Assembly (NCBI RefSeq): GCF_000002995.4
Contig: NW_025062479.1
Location: 1,189,221 to 1,253,220, forward strand
Source: Brugia malayi
Taxonomy: Eukaryota > Nematoda > Chromadorea > Rhabditida > Onchocercidae
Direction: 5' to 3'
DNA: 64,000 nucleotides
Shown here: positions 25,401 through 35,825 of the stretch, in pieces
Numbering within the stretch: position 1 is the stretch's first letter
Layout of the letters: each line of letters begins with the position of its first letter
Program-made: the position numbers and the translations under genes
The notes under the pieces: generated by a model
What the model saw: the letters and a program-made list of their open reading frames with translations, nothing else
Told to the model about the DNA's origin: nothing
The model's database searches: none

Positions 25401-27577
25401 GATAAATTTCCCTTTAGTTTGATCAATGAAATATTCAAGATGTTCTCACTTCCATCTATTTCTTTTATTTTACTTTTCACTTCCACTTATTCCAGCTAAG
25501 AAGAGTAAGCTAATATTTTCAGGAAAAAAAAAAGCCTTCTTTTCTTTTGCTCGAATTGCTTTAGAAAAAAAAAAATTTACATCTACATCACTACTCATTG
25601 ATAAATTTTTCTATGAACATAAACACACACGCATACGTACACGCACACACGCACACGTATACGTACATGTTTCTAAATATTTAATAATTTTTTTAACAAA
25701 GTATTTAATTAATATTCTGAATCAACTATTACAAACTAATATAATTGTTGACGTCATAAAATGAAATGCAAGAAGATTAGAAAAAAAAAAACTTTTTTCC
25801 ACATCCTTTTTTTTTTCGTCTCATTTCTATTTTCATATAATTTTAGCAAATTCATTTAAATTATTTAAAGTAACTGAATAAACGAAATATAATGCAATAT
25901 TCCAAAAAAGTGTTTCAATGCATTCAATGAGGAAAAAAAAGTGCAAAAAAAAAAAAATGTAAAATTCACAAATATTGGAATAATAATCTTTTGTTAATAA
26001 TATTTGCAATTTTCATACATTTATTTTTTAAAATTATTATAAAAGTGAGAAACTGTGTTGCAGTAAATTATTTAGAATAATGTAAAATGGAGAATTGATT
26101 TATTTTAAAATATTTATTAGCAATAAAATAGTGTAACTTTCTTTTTTTTTTTACTCTAGTTAATTAATTATATGTTTGATCCATTTTTTTTTTAAAAAAT
26201 AATACCACTAATCCCTTTTTAATTTTTTTTTTCTTTAAAAAAAAATAAAATTATGCAACAAGTGTATTCATTTATTCTCCTTTGTTTGCTTTTCTTTTTA
26301 TTTTTTCCAACTAAACAATTCATTATTTGCTGATAGCATGCATAGCTGTAATTAGTATGCTTATAGTTGAAGATAAATGATGAAAGATAATAAATTAAGG
26401 TCTAAATGAAATTAATCGTTATAAAATATAAAATACTACTGATTAGTATTAATTGAATTAATACTAATTAATTAGAGTATTAATGGATAAATATTGTATT
26501 GAAGATTAATAATTAAAATATCGACAATAGTCCTTTTTTTTTTTTTTTTTTTTAATTCCTTTAATTAAAATGAAACAATATGATTAAAGATATTAAAAAA
26601 AAAAAAAAAAATTTTTTTTTAAAATCTTATCACTTAGTTTATTGTTTAAGATTTAAATGGGATTTTCTTTTTTTCTTTTTCTTTCTTTTAAATCTAACAA
26701 TAACAATAGAAATAAATGTAAAAGTAAACAATAGGATGAAGTAAAACAAACAGGAAACAAAGAGGGAAGAAAAAAATTAGGAATAACACTACATGTTTCC
26801 GTTATGATTTATTGGATTAACTATTTTAAGATTTAATAGAGAGTATGATAGAAAGGAAACCCTAAGCTAAGAATCAATTAAGTAATTCATTTCGCTCACT
26901 TCCGCTTATTACTGCTGTCGTTACCATCGTTACCGATGACAACAATACAATCAAACCAAAGAATATTTAAAATAGCAAGTGAAATGAAGAGAAACCAAAA
27001 TTCCATAGCATCATTATTTATCCATAACTTTTTTTTTTTTTCTTTTATTTCGTTTAACGTCATATTATTATTATTATTATTTATCAGTGAAAAAATTGTT
27101 GTTGAAATGGTATTGTTAAAGGAGTAATGGAAAGAAGTGTGACAGATAAGTGGACAACACGTGATGAAAAAGGTGATATTATGGATGAATGGTCAATGAA
27201 AAGTTGGAAAGGTGAAAATGATGGATTAAGACGTCGTGATAATGGTACTGGTGAAACATGGCATCGTAAAGTAGAGATATCAGCAGATGGAAAAGCATCA
27301 TTTGTTGATAACAGGCGCTTTTATACACGTGATTATGTTGTTGAGGTATAGTTAGCGCATTAGTCAATAGCAAACTGATAATATATTAGATAATCACAAT
27401 TGAAATATTATTTTTTGGATGCAATTATTAGATTCATTTTTTCCGTAAACGTGAAACTAGAAGAAATTAATCAAAGATTGAATTCTTTGAATTATTCCAG
27501 TTAATAAAAAAAAATTATGAAAAATTTTGTGAAATTTAATTTCATTGTTTTTTCAGAGTGAAACTCGCAATGCATAA
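18291..27577 (+). CDS. Predicted membrane protein, Trp-rich, unrecognised (10 exons, 652 aa)
   Basis: I do not recognise the family. Exons: 18291-18364, 20211-20758, 21131-21381, 22041-22154, 22455-22681, 22796-23116, 23522-23611, 24623-24711, 27122-27345, 27557-27577. The total is 1959 nt and all phases match. The first exon codes for a 24-residue hydrophobic leader (MLSCLLAAFYQF...), a signal peptide or anchor. A second hydrophobic segment spans about 129-157. Between them lies a Thr/Gln-rich stretch. Beyond are a Gln-rich run, eight prolines in a row, a charged helix (AHARVKEREQKLIEQKAE), an Arg/Ser-rich region (SRSRSQSR) and a C-terminal block with ETWHRKVEISADGKASFVDN. Short Trp motifs recur in separate exons: KPEWQKIG, FQRWPSV, FNWPTLE, AQWKMP, RQWPP. 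Exon 9 could instead start at 27125, which has the same phase. The 2.4-kb intron before it may hide a 9-nt microexon. The first intron (1846 nt) makes exon 1 less certain than the rest. Confidence 0.75.
18365..20210 (+). other. Intron 1 of the membrane-protein gene
   Basis: It starts GTAAGCT and ends GTTATAG. The interior is A+T-rich, with a (TTA)n microsatellite near 18867-18892 and a 28-A run near 19446. No other exon is evident. Confidence 0.55.
24712..27121 (+). other. Intron 8 of the membrane-protein gene, possibly with a microexon
   Basis: It starts GTAAGTATT and ends GTTAAAG. It holds a CA/CG-rich microsatellite at about 25620-25672 and long A/T runs. At 25496-25504 a 9-nt segment sits between TTATTCCAG and GTAAGC; including it would keep phase and add three residues (Thr-Lys-Lys). 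An acceptor-like TTTATCAG at 27081-27087 would lead straight to a stop and is not used here. Confidence 0.45.
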
Positions 27578-27719
27578 GTGTTAGCCACAATGTTCACCTC
27601 GAAATCTTCGTTTGAATTTGAAAAAAAAAAAAAAAAAAAATTGTGTTTTTTTATTTTTTACTTAGATGAACTACTGAAGAATTGTGAAACAAAAATTGAA
27701 AAACTAAAGTTATAACAGA

Positions 27720-27725
27720 AATAAA
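27720..27725 (+). terminator. poly(A) signal of the membrane-protein gene
   Basis: AATAAA about 143 nt past the TAA stop at 27575-27577. Confidence 0.5.
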
Positions 27726-28456
27726 ATAGAAAGAAAAACCTATAGAAAATGATAATTTCATCATCATTGCTTCATTGGAATTCATTTGAAATTATATTTA
27801 TGAATGAAAAAAAATCCCAAATTTTCCTTTAAATTTTAAATCATTAATGAAGAGAAATACAATTCTTCATCTCAATAACATGTCTTCTTTGTTTTCAGTT
27901 CTTGTTGTTTATATTTACTGAATAATAATGTGCCATTATTATTCCCAACATCATTTTAATTTTGTGTGCAAAATTTCGTGCCATTATTCTTTTTTTTAAC
28001 CTACTTTTTTTTTTGCATAAAATAAACGTCAAATATTAAGTTACACTGGGTTGTTTTTTCTTTTTTTTTTTATTTCGCAAAAGAGATACTATATGATTCG
28101 TATGTAATATCACACATATTGTTTATATTATGCTGAATGAAAAGAAAATAAAATAGAAAAAAAATTTATCTAGTGAAAACATAATTTTTCTTTTACATTT
28201 CGAAAAAAAAAAAAGAGGAAACTTTCAAAAAGATTTGAAAAATATTTCAACAATTCCAATTTAGCGTTAAAAAGCGTTTCATAAAATTAGAAATTCGCAT
28301 ATTTTACAAGGATTGACTGTATGTTTTAGTTTATGCTATAATTTCTGTGATTGACACTTCAATATGTCAGGACGCGACAGTATATACTACGTCAAGTGTG
28401 TATTAAACTATCAACATTATCACGTAGATCACGGGAGAATCACGTACGATTGTTTA

Positions 28457-28475
28457 ATGTGCAATTGTTGCACAT
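28457..28475. repeat. Short perfect inverted repeat
   Basis: ATGTGCAA, a three-base loop TTG, then TTGCACAT. Just upstream ATCACG occurs three times within about 26 bp. No known element is recognised. Confidence 0.7.
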
Positions 28476-28773
28476 CGAAATGAAGCACTAGATCTTGGTT
28501 GGACTCTTCAAGTACTTTTTTCCAAGTATTCTCATTTCAGTTTGCTGTTGAAAAGATACAATTCTTATCTAACCTTTTGCATAACACATTTCATGCATTC
28601 TCCTAAAAATTCTGAACTTAGCGTTGTAATCTCCATTTTTCATTCACATATAAAAGGTCACTAAAATTGAATTAATAGGGGATGTAAAGTAAACTGTTAT
28701 TTACCTTGGAAGCCAAAAAAAGAAAGATAATGGATAGCATGGAAACGTTAAGCGCGTAAACTGAACATTACAA

Positions 28774-28874
28774 AAAACATTTATTTAAAACACTTTATTT
28801 ACAGGTAAAACATTTCATTGAAAACACTTTATTTACAGATAAAACATTTCATTTAAAACACTTTATTTACAGAA
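28774..28874. repeat. Three tandem copies of a ~34-bp unit
   Basis: The units start at 28774 (33 bp), 28807 (34 bp) and 28841 (34 bp). Each carries AAAACATTTCATT and ends CACTTTATTTACAG followed by two variable bases. The copies differ at only a few positions, so the array is fairly recent. Each copy resembles a 3' splice site on the plus strand. Confidence 0.85.
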
Positions 28875-29416
28875 AAACCTTTTACCCTTATTTTCGTAAA
28901 TGTTTTTTAAAGAAAGGGAAATAATAAAAATGAGGGATGAGGTAGAACTCAGAATCCAAGCGATGGATGACAGAGAATGAAATTAACTTCGCAAACAAGG
29001 AATAAAATAAGAGACGAAAAATGCAACAAAGTTCATAAAGAACAGCTTAAATAAATTAAAAGATAACCTTATTAAAGAACAGTTACGGAGAAGTCGTAAA
29101 GTGGCGAGAAAACGAAATGGAGAATATTTTGATGAATCAAGAATAAAATCTAATCATTTATGATTTAAACAGTTAACATGTACGCCCACAAACAAGAAAC
29201 ATCTACATTCGAGACTGGGAACAATCCCTTTTTATTGTGTAAAATATCTTGAAAAGGACACTTAATGAACCCATTTGAAATAATTTTTTAATAATGAAAA
29301 TATTTGCAAAAGAAAGCTCTAAAGACTTTATCCCTAATGATATCTCCGACGTCGAAAACTCAAATAACTATTATACCCTCACGATAAGTCTCTCAGATTC
29401 TCAACTTACATAATTC

Positions 29417-29422
29417 TTTATT
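29417..29422 (-). terminator. poly(A) signal of the CPEB-like gene
   Basis: TTTATT (AATAAA on the minus strand), 163 nt past the TAG stop at 29585-29587. Confidence 0.45.
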
Positions 29423-30410
29423 CTTGCAGCTGAGCAGTAAAGTATTTTAATAACCCTTATATAAATGAAGTTTGTACGTGCCAAAGAAGAGCTGACGACT
29501 CGCTCTCGATAACGAATTTTACTGATAGAAACGGTGGTGATATCTGCGCCGCATGGAGTAGTTATGGAGATGAAAAATGTAATTCTATTTGAAAAATCTG
29601 AGGTTTCTTTTTGATACCGGTTTGTGACCCGTCATACCGTTGTATTGATGGGTGAAATTCCAGCATGAAACACAATAGTAGAGGAAACAAGGAAGATAAG
29701 GGCACAAGTAAACACCGGCAGCTTCGTAACAAATCTCACACAACATTCGATCGAGCATGTATGGTCTCAGTTCCAGCTAAAAGTTGCATTTGTTGAAAAA
29801 TTTGAGTATACTGTTGAATGTTTTTGTATTGCTAAATATTTCAACGTGAAGCGAAAATGGATGTGATTATATTTTTGAAAGCTTGAAGGTGGAACATATC
29901 TTTGGAAACTTTATCATTGACAATTTTAGCAGTGAATAAATCGAATGGAATAAAATAAGCCTTTCAGGAAACCTCGTGCATAATGAAGGTATACTAGAAA
30001 GCGTTGAATAGTCAGATAAAGTTGCTTAGAATGGAAACTTTCTTCATTACTTCCAAAACTGATTTCAGCTAATGCCTAATATATGTCGATAAAAAAAGTA
30101 CAAAACCTGTGCAAATTTGAAGATTTTTCCTTTCAAGAAAAACTTACTATGACTTTTCGACCATCAGTTATGGTTAATGTAAAGTAACGAAAAGCAAGAG
30201 CTAAAAGGTACGCTTCACGACTCGCGAAAACCAATCGTCCCGATCCTTTTGGAGAGTACCGATAAGCAAGTGGTACACAAACAAGCAGAGTACAACTCGA
30301 ACCACTCAAATACCAGGGTCTCACTTTGCACCTATTATTATCATACATTATTAAAGAAAAAAACTGTCAATATCTTCAACCTATCTCTTGATTAATTATG
30401 AGCAACTTAC

Positions 30411-30421
30411 TTTAGCTTCAT
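30411..30421 (-). other. 11-nt microexon of the CPEB-like gene
   Basis: On the minus strand AACTTTTCTAG, then ATGAAGCTAAA, then GTAAGTTGC. Exon 6 ends in phase 0 and exon 8 starts with one base completing a codon. Only an 11-nt (phase 0 to 2) insert joins them in the frame that gives the CPEB linker CKVRPWYL. Both splice sites are near consensus. Confidence 0.7.
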
Positions 30422-31367
30422 CTAGAAAAGTTAAAAATTTGAAATTGTTTAGCTGTGCAACCTAAACTTCAAGAGTAACACTTCTAAAATAGCGAACACT
30501 TGATCTATCAATTTTTTGGCAAAATAATTTATACTTCCCCAACAATATTGTTCCATTAAACGAAAGTGCAAAATTATACATTTTCCATTTTAATCTCAAC
30601 AAATCAAAGACACAATAAAATTTATGATAATTCCTTTTGTACAATAAAACCATTATCACGCTACCACGAGAATTTAGGGAAATCTTCAAATAAGCCATAC
30701 TTTTGCAATAATACTATTAATGCAGCGTGGAACAATTTCATTCTTGATCCGACTATTCTTGACCATCGTCGTCTAACGATATACTGTTGTTTCTTATGTT
30801 CGCATTAATAAGCCAAATAAAAAAAATACTGTTTGAGAAAAGCCATATTCTAGTTCGTTTATCAGAAGATGTGTTATTGAAGAAACACCATGGTCCCCAG
30901 CACCGATAAAAATTGAAGACAAATCTTCGCTTGTTTGATCATGCTATCATGAATTCTCATTCTAATCTCCTTGCTGTTGCAGTTGAAATCATATAACAGT
31001 TTGGTGAAATACTAATTTAAAGACTAAAAGTGCCAAGAGATACATGACAAATCATCCTATCATATTTCATTAATTGCATAACACTTGCAATCTGCAAATA
31101 ATGGGTATAAAATCCTGCTCACTATCACTTTTCCTTGGAATTTAGGCGACATCGAACAGTGTTGATATATACAGCAAGGCACATTATTGTGTCTCATTTC
31201 TTTTAGCAACAAACTATAATGATAAGAAAAAGTGATCTAAAGCAGCTGCTTGAAGCATATATTCAATTGGATTACTGTCGATAAAAGGATCGTGATACAG
31301 TAGGGTACAAAGCGTATCAAACTTTTAGCTGCCAAATTAGCAAAAATGTTCTATATACTAAACTAAC
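30422..31367 (-). other. Intron 6 of the CPEB-like gene
   Basis: It starts GTTAGTTTAG and ends TTTTCTAG. No coding segment is recognised; one 78-codon minus-strand open frame at 30462-30698 shows no family similarity. Confidence 0.5.
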
Positions 31368-32683
31368 CATTTTGACCAGTACGTCACCGTTCTTCATATC
31401 GATAAACAATTTTCCTTGCTTTATATCACTCGCATAAATAAGTCGACGAACTGCATGCTTATTTTTGAATATGATAAACGCATATCCTGCAATATTTGTT
31501 CCGAAATTTGTCCACCAGTTTCTTCTGTTTATGCCTTTTATGCATCATTTTTTTAACGGCAGAAGAAAACTTATAAATATTCAACAGAACTGATTTAGAT
31601 AATCTTATCTATACAACAGCTTTATCATATATTACAAAAACGATATAACGAATAAACTGTTTCGTGGAGCCGCGACGTTACAGCAATTACGATGTGGTCA
31701 ATCAACGAAGTTAGGGCCATACCGATTACATCTGGAAATTCAGTGAATATTCATTAAAATTGGAGTGTATTAAACAAACAAAAGAATTTGGCTGTTTTAT
31801 AAAACAATAAAAAAAGACAAAATCGGCAGAACCCTTTGCCTGGATCAACATCGTAAGGGAGATCACCGATGAACACTTTTGTAGAATAGACGGGAAATTA
31901 CCAGGCCGTATTTTGCGTCAGCTGAAAGTTGAAGTCATCATCGTCAGATACAGATGTTTCTAAATTAGTAAAGGCTCATGAAGTATTAAAGACGGAAGCA
32001 AAAATATTTTAAATTGTCACAGCCATATGAAGAATCAAAATTTACATTAACATCTGCTGCCTATATTATTTAGTTTTACTTTTGTATTACTTTTCCTTTG
32101 TTTAAATTTTCAGTAAGAGTGGTGATGTACTTAAATATGGCTGGTTCTCTATCAAGGCAATTATTCTGGAATGAGAATCGAAATGTGCTTGAAAGCAATT
32201 TAAGAACCCTGAGGTTTTGATGATTTTGCAGTAAATTCTCACTTTTAAGCTGAAGTTCTTCTAAAGAAAAATTTTGCGATATTGTTCTGGAGATTCGCAC
32301 TTTTTTTCATGAAATTTGTTTTTTGAAAATAAAAGGGATAAATTTCATTTGCTGATTATCGGAATTAATCAAGCGGTAATATACCACTCATTTCGGTGCC
32401 TAGGTATAATCCAAGTAGTGATCCTTCAGCTACAAAATTTTTATTATCATCATATATCCATAATGTTATCCAAATTAGATATATGAAAGCTTTATCAATC
32501 TTTAACTTGCATCTTATTGAAAACATATACTTCTCTTTTTCTGTTTTGAAGTTTAGTTATCACTTCCAAACAACCAATTAATTAAAAAAAGTACCCAGTT
32601 CAGATGTTTTGTCTTGTTTATTCATTATAAAAGTTATTGTGTAGAGGAACGCTTGGCGTAGATGAAGAGATAAGTAAATATTC

Positions 32684-33981
32684 TAAACATAATAAAAATT
32701 AAGTGCTATTGTTGAGAACTGAGAAACACTGGACAAAAAAAAAAAAACACTCAAATAACATCATATGTTACTTAATAAATTCCAATCTAACACAATGCAA
32801 CATAAACGCAGTGAATCCCAGATAATTCAAACTCACCAAATGTACTGATTCATCAATCAGTCAACTAAACCAGTTAACCAAGCGATCAATCTCATTAACC
32901 AATTAAGCGATCAACCAACCACTCACCAACGATCAACCAAAGCGAACAACCAATCAACCGAAGCGAACAACCGAATCAACCAATCAATCAACTATTTAGC
33001 AACCGTTCAATTACGAATTAATGAATGACTATTACATTCTCTCCCAAATGTTCCTCAAACAACAGGGAAAAGATACCAGAAATCCCAGAGCAGCAGGACT
33101 ATTCGTAATTTGCACGCAGTATTGATGTTATCCTTACGCTTATAGAACGTGCCAAGTTATACAAATACGTGCAACTTTTGAAAAGACATTTCCTTCCATT
33201 GAATATGGTATATATTGATTGGATGATAGCTTCTTCCTTCCTCGTCTGTTAGACGTAGGTTACGTTTCCTCGTGGCATATGTGAGCTAATCTCTTTCGAG
33301 ATTCAAAACTGGCACTTTTCTGACTTGATTTGATTTAAAAAATTGGAATCATCTGGTCTGATTCAAAAAAACTTTTAGCTAATATACTTCACTTCTCATT
33401 TTTGTTTGTTGTAAATGTATAAAAAAAAAAGATCCATTTCACCGCCGGTAGAATTTTATTTAACACCATCATGATCAAAGCTACCGTGTGGCACAGAAAC
33501 AATACAGTAAAATACCGGAAAAATTCTTTTCATTAACCACAAAGGTTAAACATTTATAACTGTCTAATATATCGATTTAAAAATGAAACCGTTATTTCAC
33601 AAGTGCATAAGAGTTAAATGGAATGGGCAAGAAAAGAAAAGACCCGATAATAAGATTATTCTGCTCGTTTTCTCTTTTTTAGGAATTTGTCCAGAGTGGA
33701 TAATCCAGGAAATCCTCGCTCAGGTCAATTTACAAGAATTAAAAATAAATTTTAAAAGGATTAAAAATAAATTTTACATAGAACAAGAAAAGCTGAGAAA
33801 TGAAGGAGAGGAATAGATAGATGATTTGAGTTAAATTATTGTGAATTTTTAACAAGATAATCATAAAAACATTCTTTCATTTCATACAGGATCAGCAACA
33901 ACACCGTACATTATATTTAACACTACGATTTTAATATTGTTGAGAAGTATTTGTAAATTTCTTGAAGAAATTTTTTTGAAA
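32684..33981. other. Intergenic region between the CPEB-like and CRIP-like genes
   Basis: Both neighbours are on the minus strand, so this holds the 3' end of the CRIP-like gene and the upstream region of the CPEB-like gene. It includes a degenerate repeat of CAACCAATCAACC type at about 32840-33000. A 77-codon plus-strand open frame at 33583-33816 contains a small tandem duplication and has no recognised similarity. I see no supported gene. Confidence 0.55.
32840..33000. repeat. Degenerate minisatellite (AAGCGAACAACC / AATCAACC)
   Basis: Short units built from CAACCA, GATCAACC and AAGCGAACAACC recur irregularly. The clearest are AAAGCGAACAACCAATCAACC at about 32939 and GAAGCGAACAACCGAATCAACC after it. 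There are no T homopolymers, unlike the surrounding DNA. Confidence 0.7.
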
Positions 33982-35825
33982 TCAATTTGCTTTTCCCGTC
34001 AAACCATTGTGGAATGTGTGAGACTCCGAACCACCATGTCCATAACCTTTCGGTCCAAAAAGTGCTCCGTAACAGTGGTTGCAATATGGCTTCCCTTGGC
34101 GCTAAAAAAAAGCAACAAAGATTTTATAACCATATAATGCCAAAGTTATTTTATTAAAGAATCAAGTATAACAACCTTTCAACTATCTAACGATGATCTC
34201 TGTTTGACTACATTTTTTGGATGAATGAATGGAATAAATAGACAATTTTTTAAAATTTCTCAAATACAGTTCGAACCAATTTTAAAAATCCGCTTTTATG
34301 GGGTAATTTCCCCTTTTATTCCATCTAAATCGCTACTTTTCATCCTAATACTATATTATTTACAACCTATTTTGGGCATTCATTTCAACTCTTTCCTAAC
34401 CATATTTCCTAAATTTCTGATACTGTCTTCTTCCTCGCCTTTATACTTCAGTTGTTCATCACTGTAACGAACACCTAACACTAATGTTTCCCCTTTCCAT
34501 CAACAGTTCAATCAATAGAAATGTAATTCAAACCCATCACTTCCTATTTCTGTTAAAATAAACTCTGCGATTCTTCCTAATTAATAACTTTCAAGTACCA
34601 ATCAAAACCGTTAAAAATCTTCAAGGCATCAAATAGCAAAGCGATAAAAATTAAAAAAATAAAATTAAATAGATTTACTGTGGTTAATAACTATACGATC
34701 AAAAATGAAAATGCGTTTGAAATTATTCCACATTTCAGGGTATCACAAGAACATTTGCCGTAAGATGTAGGAAGAGATTTTTTTTGTACCACAATAATGG
34801 ACAGGGCCATTTATCAGAAGAACTACCCCAATTAATGATAATTGGAATCGCATTAAGTCGAATCAAGTCATGCCTAAATTTAATTCTTATGTGACAATTA
34901 AGATCTTTTCCTTAGCCAAAAAAGAATATTTAGAGTCGAATCATAATAAGAATTAACGAACTAATAAAAGGAGTGTAACAAAAGTGTGAAATAAAGCACC
35001 TCAGTTATAGAATTTCAAAAATGAGCAGTTACGGAGCTAATTATAGTGTTCTTAACAAAAGTAAATATAGAAATGTGACGAACAAAATAAGGCAAACATA
35101 AATAAAAAATGTTCAAAGCCTTTCTGAATTTTCATGCAGTGTAGGCATATCTAACAAATTTTCAAAAAATAGAAACATAAGAAAATGAAACTTGAAAGAG
35201 AAAAAGGAACAGAGGAAAGTTCTGAAAAAGGAAGAAGAATTTGAAAAGAATTATTTGTATTGATATACCTCGGAATGATTACCAGCTGTTAGAGTCTTTC
35301 GGCAATTCTCATTTTCACAGCGCAAACACGGGCGATGCCAATCTTTTCCAATCGACGAGACACGCTCAGCTAAAACGAGTCAACTTTCTTTTTTTTTTTT
35401 TTTTACCTCAAATATGTTGAAACATAAAATTGAATAACCAGATTTAATCCTGAATTAAATACTGTTGTTCTCTAATATGACTTAAAATTATAAACAATTC
35501 TAGGCGTACTATTATTGCAAATTTGAACATTAATATGATTTGTCTGATAAAAAGATTTGCTCAGAATAAATTAACTATAAAAGAAAACCAAAAAAAAATC
35601 GATAGAAGGAAAATGCTCATCGTTCACGTAATAAATTTCTATCATAAAAAAAAAAAAAGTACAAACACAGAAAAGTCATCAAATTAAAAAGATTGTATAA
35701 TTTGATAAATAATATAATAATAAATGAATCTAATCAAGTCAACATTAAACAAATTAACAAACATAAAAGACAAGCATAATCTTACCGAAGTATACAGGTT
35801 TATTGCAGCCTGGACAATTCGGCAT
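33982..35825 (-). CDS. valv-1: CRIP-type LIM-domain protein, complete (3 exons, 86 aa)
   Basis: A small single-LIM protein of the cysteine-rich intestinal protein family, matching what I recall of C. elegans VALV-1. Exons: 35786-35825, 35269-35369, 33982-34101; 261 nt, phases intact. It starts [19 protein letters not shown]. All eight zinc ligands are present: Cys-4 and Cys-7 (CPGC), His-25 and Cys-28 (HRPC), then C-x4-C (CENENC), and CNHC with the later Cys/His of the second finger. The glycine-rich end [16 protein letters not shown] is diagnostic of CRIP. Family length is 77-86 aa. LIM proteins of this group are small cytosolic or nuclear adaptors. Splice sites are good (GTAAG donor of exon 1, TTTTAG acceptors). 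The 1.2-kb intron 34102-35268 shows no other exon. I see no strong SL acceptor close to the ATG. Confidence 0.93.
34102..35268 (-). other. Intron 2 of the CRIP-like gene
   Basis: It runs from donor GTATATCA to acceptor TTTTTTTTAG on the minus strand. The 80-codon plus-strand frame at 34225-34467 inside it is Ile/Phe/Leu-rich without recognised similarity. Nothing else is seen. Confidence 0.6.

Larger units (their letters stand above)
27726..29416. other. Convergent intergenic region
   Basis: This lies between the 3' ends of the membrane-protein gene (plus) and the CPEB-like gene (minus). I see no exon. From about 28300 rightward the long A/T homopolymers become rarer. It holds an 8-bp-stem inverted repeat at 28457-28475 and three tandem 34-bp units at 28774-28874. 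Confidence 0.6.
29585..32625 (-). pseudogene. CPEB/FOG-1-family RNA-binding protein gene, probably decaying (9 exons)
   Basis: CPEB proteins bind U-rich 3'UTR elements and control translation, in nematodes mainly in the germ line. Exons (5' to 3'): 32595-32625, 32385-32429, 32091-32260, 31833-31921, 31658-31731, 31368-31486, 30411-30421, 30148-30331, 29585-29776. The total is 915 nt and every phase matches. RRM1 shows KVFIGDLPYDV (RNP2), then NRYGPNFVD, PHR and YAFIIF (RNP1). The linker KVRPWYL and the RRM2 piece YSPKGSGRLVFASREAY fit the family. The last exon has the C-terminal zinc-binding domain: MLCEICYEAAGVYLCPYLPC, YYCVSCW and a late His. Defects are an in-frame TAA at 31896-31898 just before RRM1, an in-frame TGA at 31699-31701 where the family has the Trp of VDWPH, a shortened RRM1 helix, and RRM2 lacking about 27 residues after RNP2. 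The first three exons are not similar to anything I know. The frame is open upstream of the ATG to an acceptor near 32683, so the true N-terminus may be longer. Confidence 0.83.

Noticed and set aside
25426..25764. 112-codon plus-strand frame with a Thr/His/Arg-rich end
   Set aside because: It spans a CA/CG microsatellite in an intron; the composition is repeat-driven.
27081..27120. TTTATCAG as the acceptor of exon 9 of the membrane-protein gene
   Set aside because: In the phase set by exon 8 it reaches a stop after about ten codons; the acceptors at 27122 or 27125 keep the frame.
31899..31921. A 26-nt intron that would remove the TAA before RRM1 in the CPEB-like gene
   Set aside because: It would be shorter than any nematode intron I know and its phase does not fit the preceding exon.
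34260..34280. GTTCGAACC as a tRNA B-box
   Set aside because: No matching A-box or cloverleaf arms nearby; similar matches elsewhere are inside exons.
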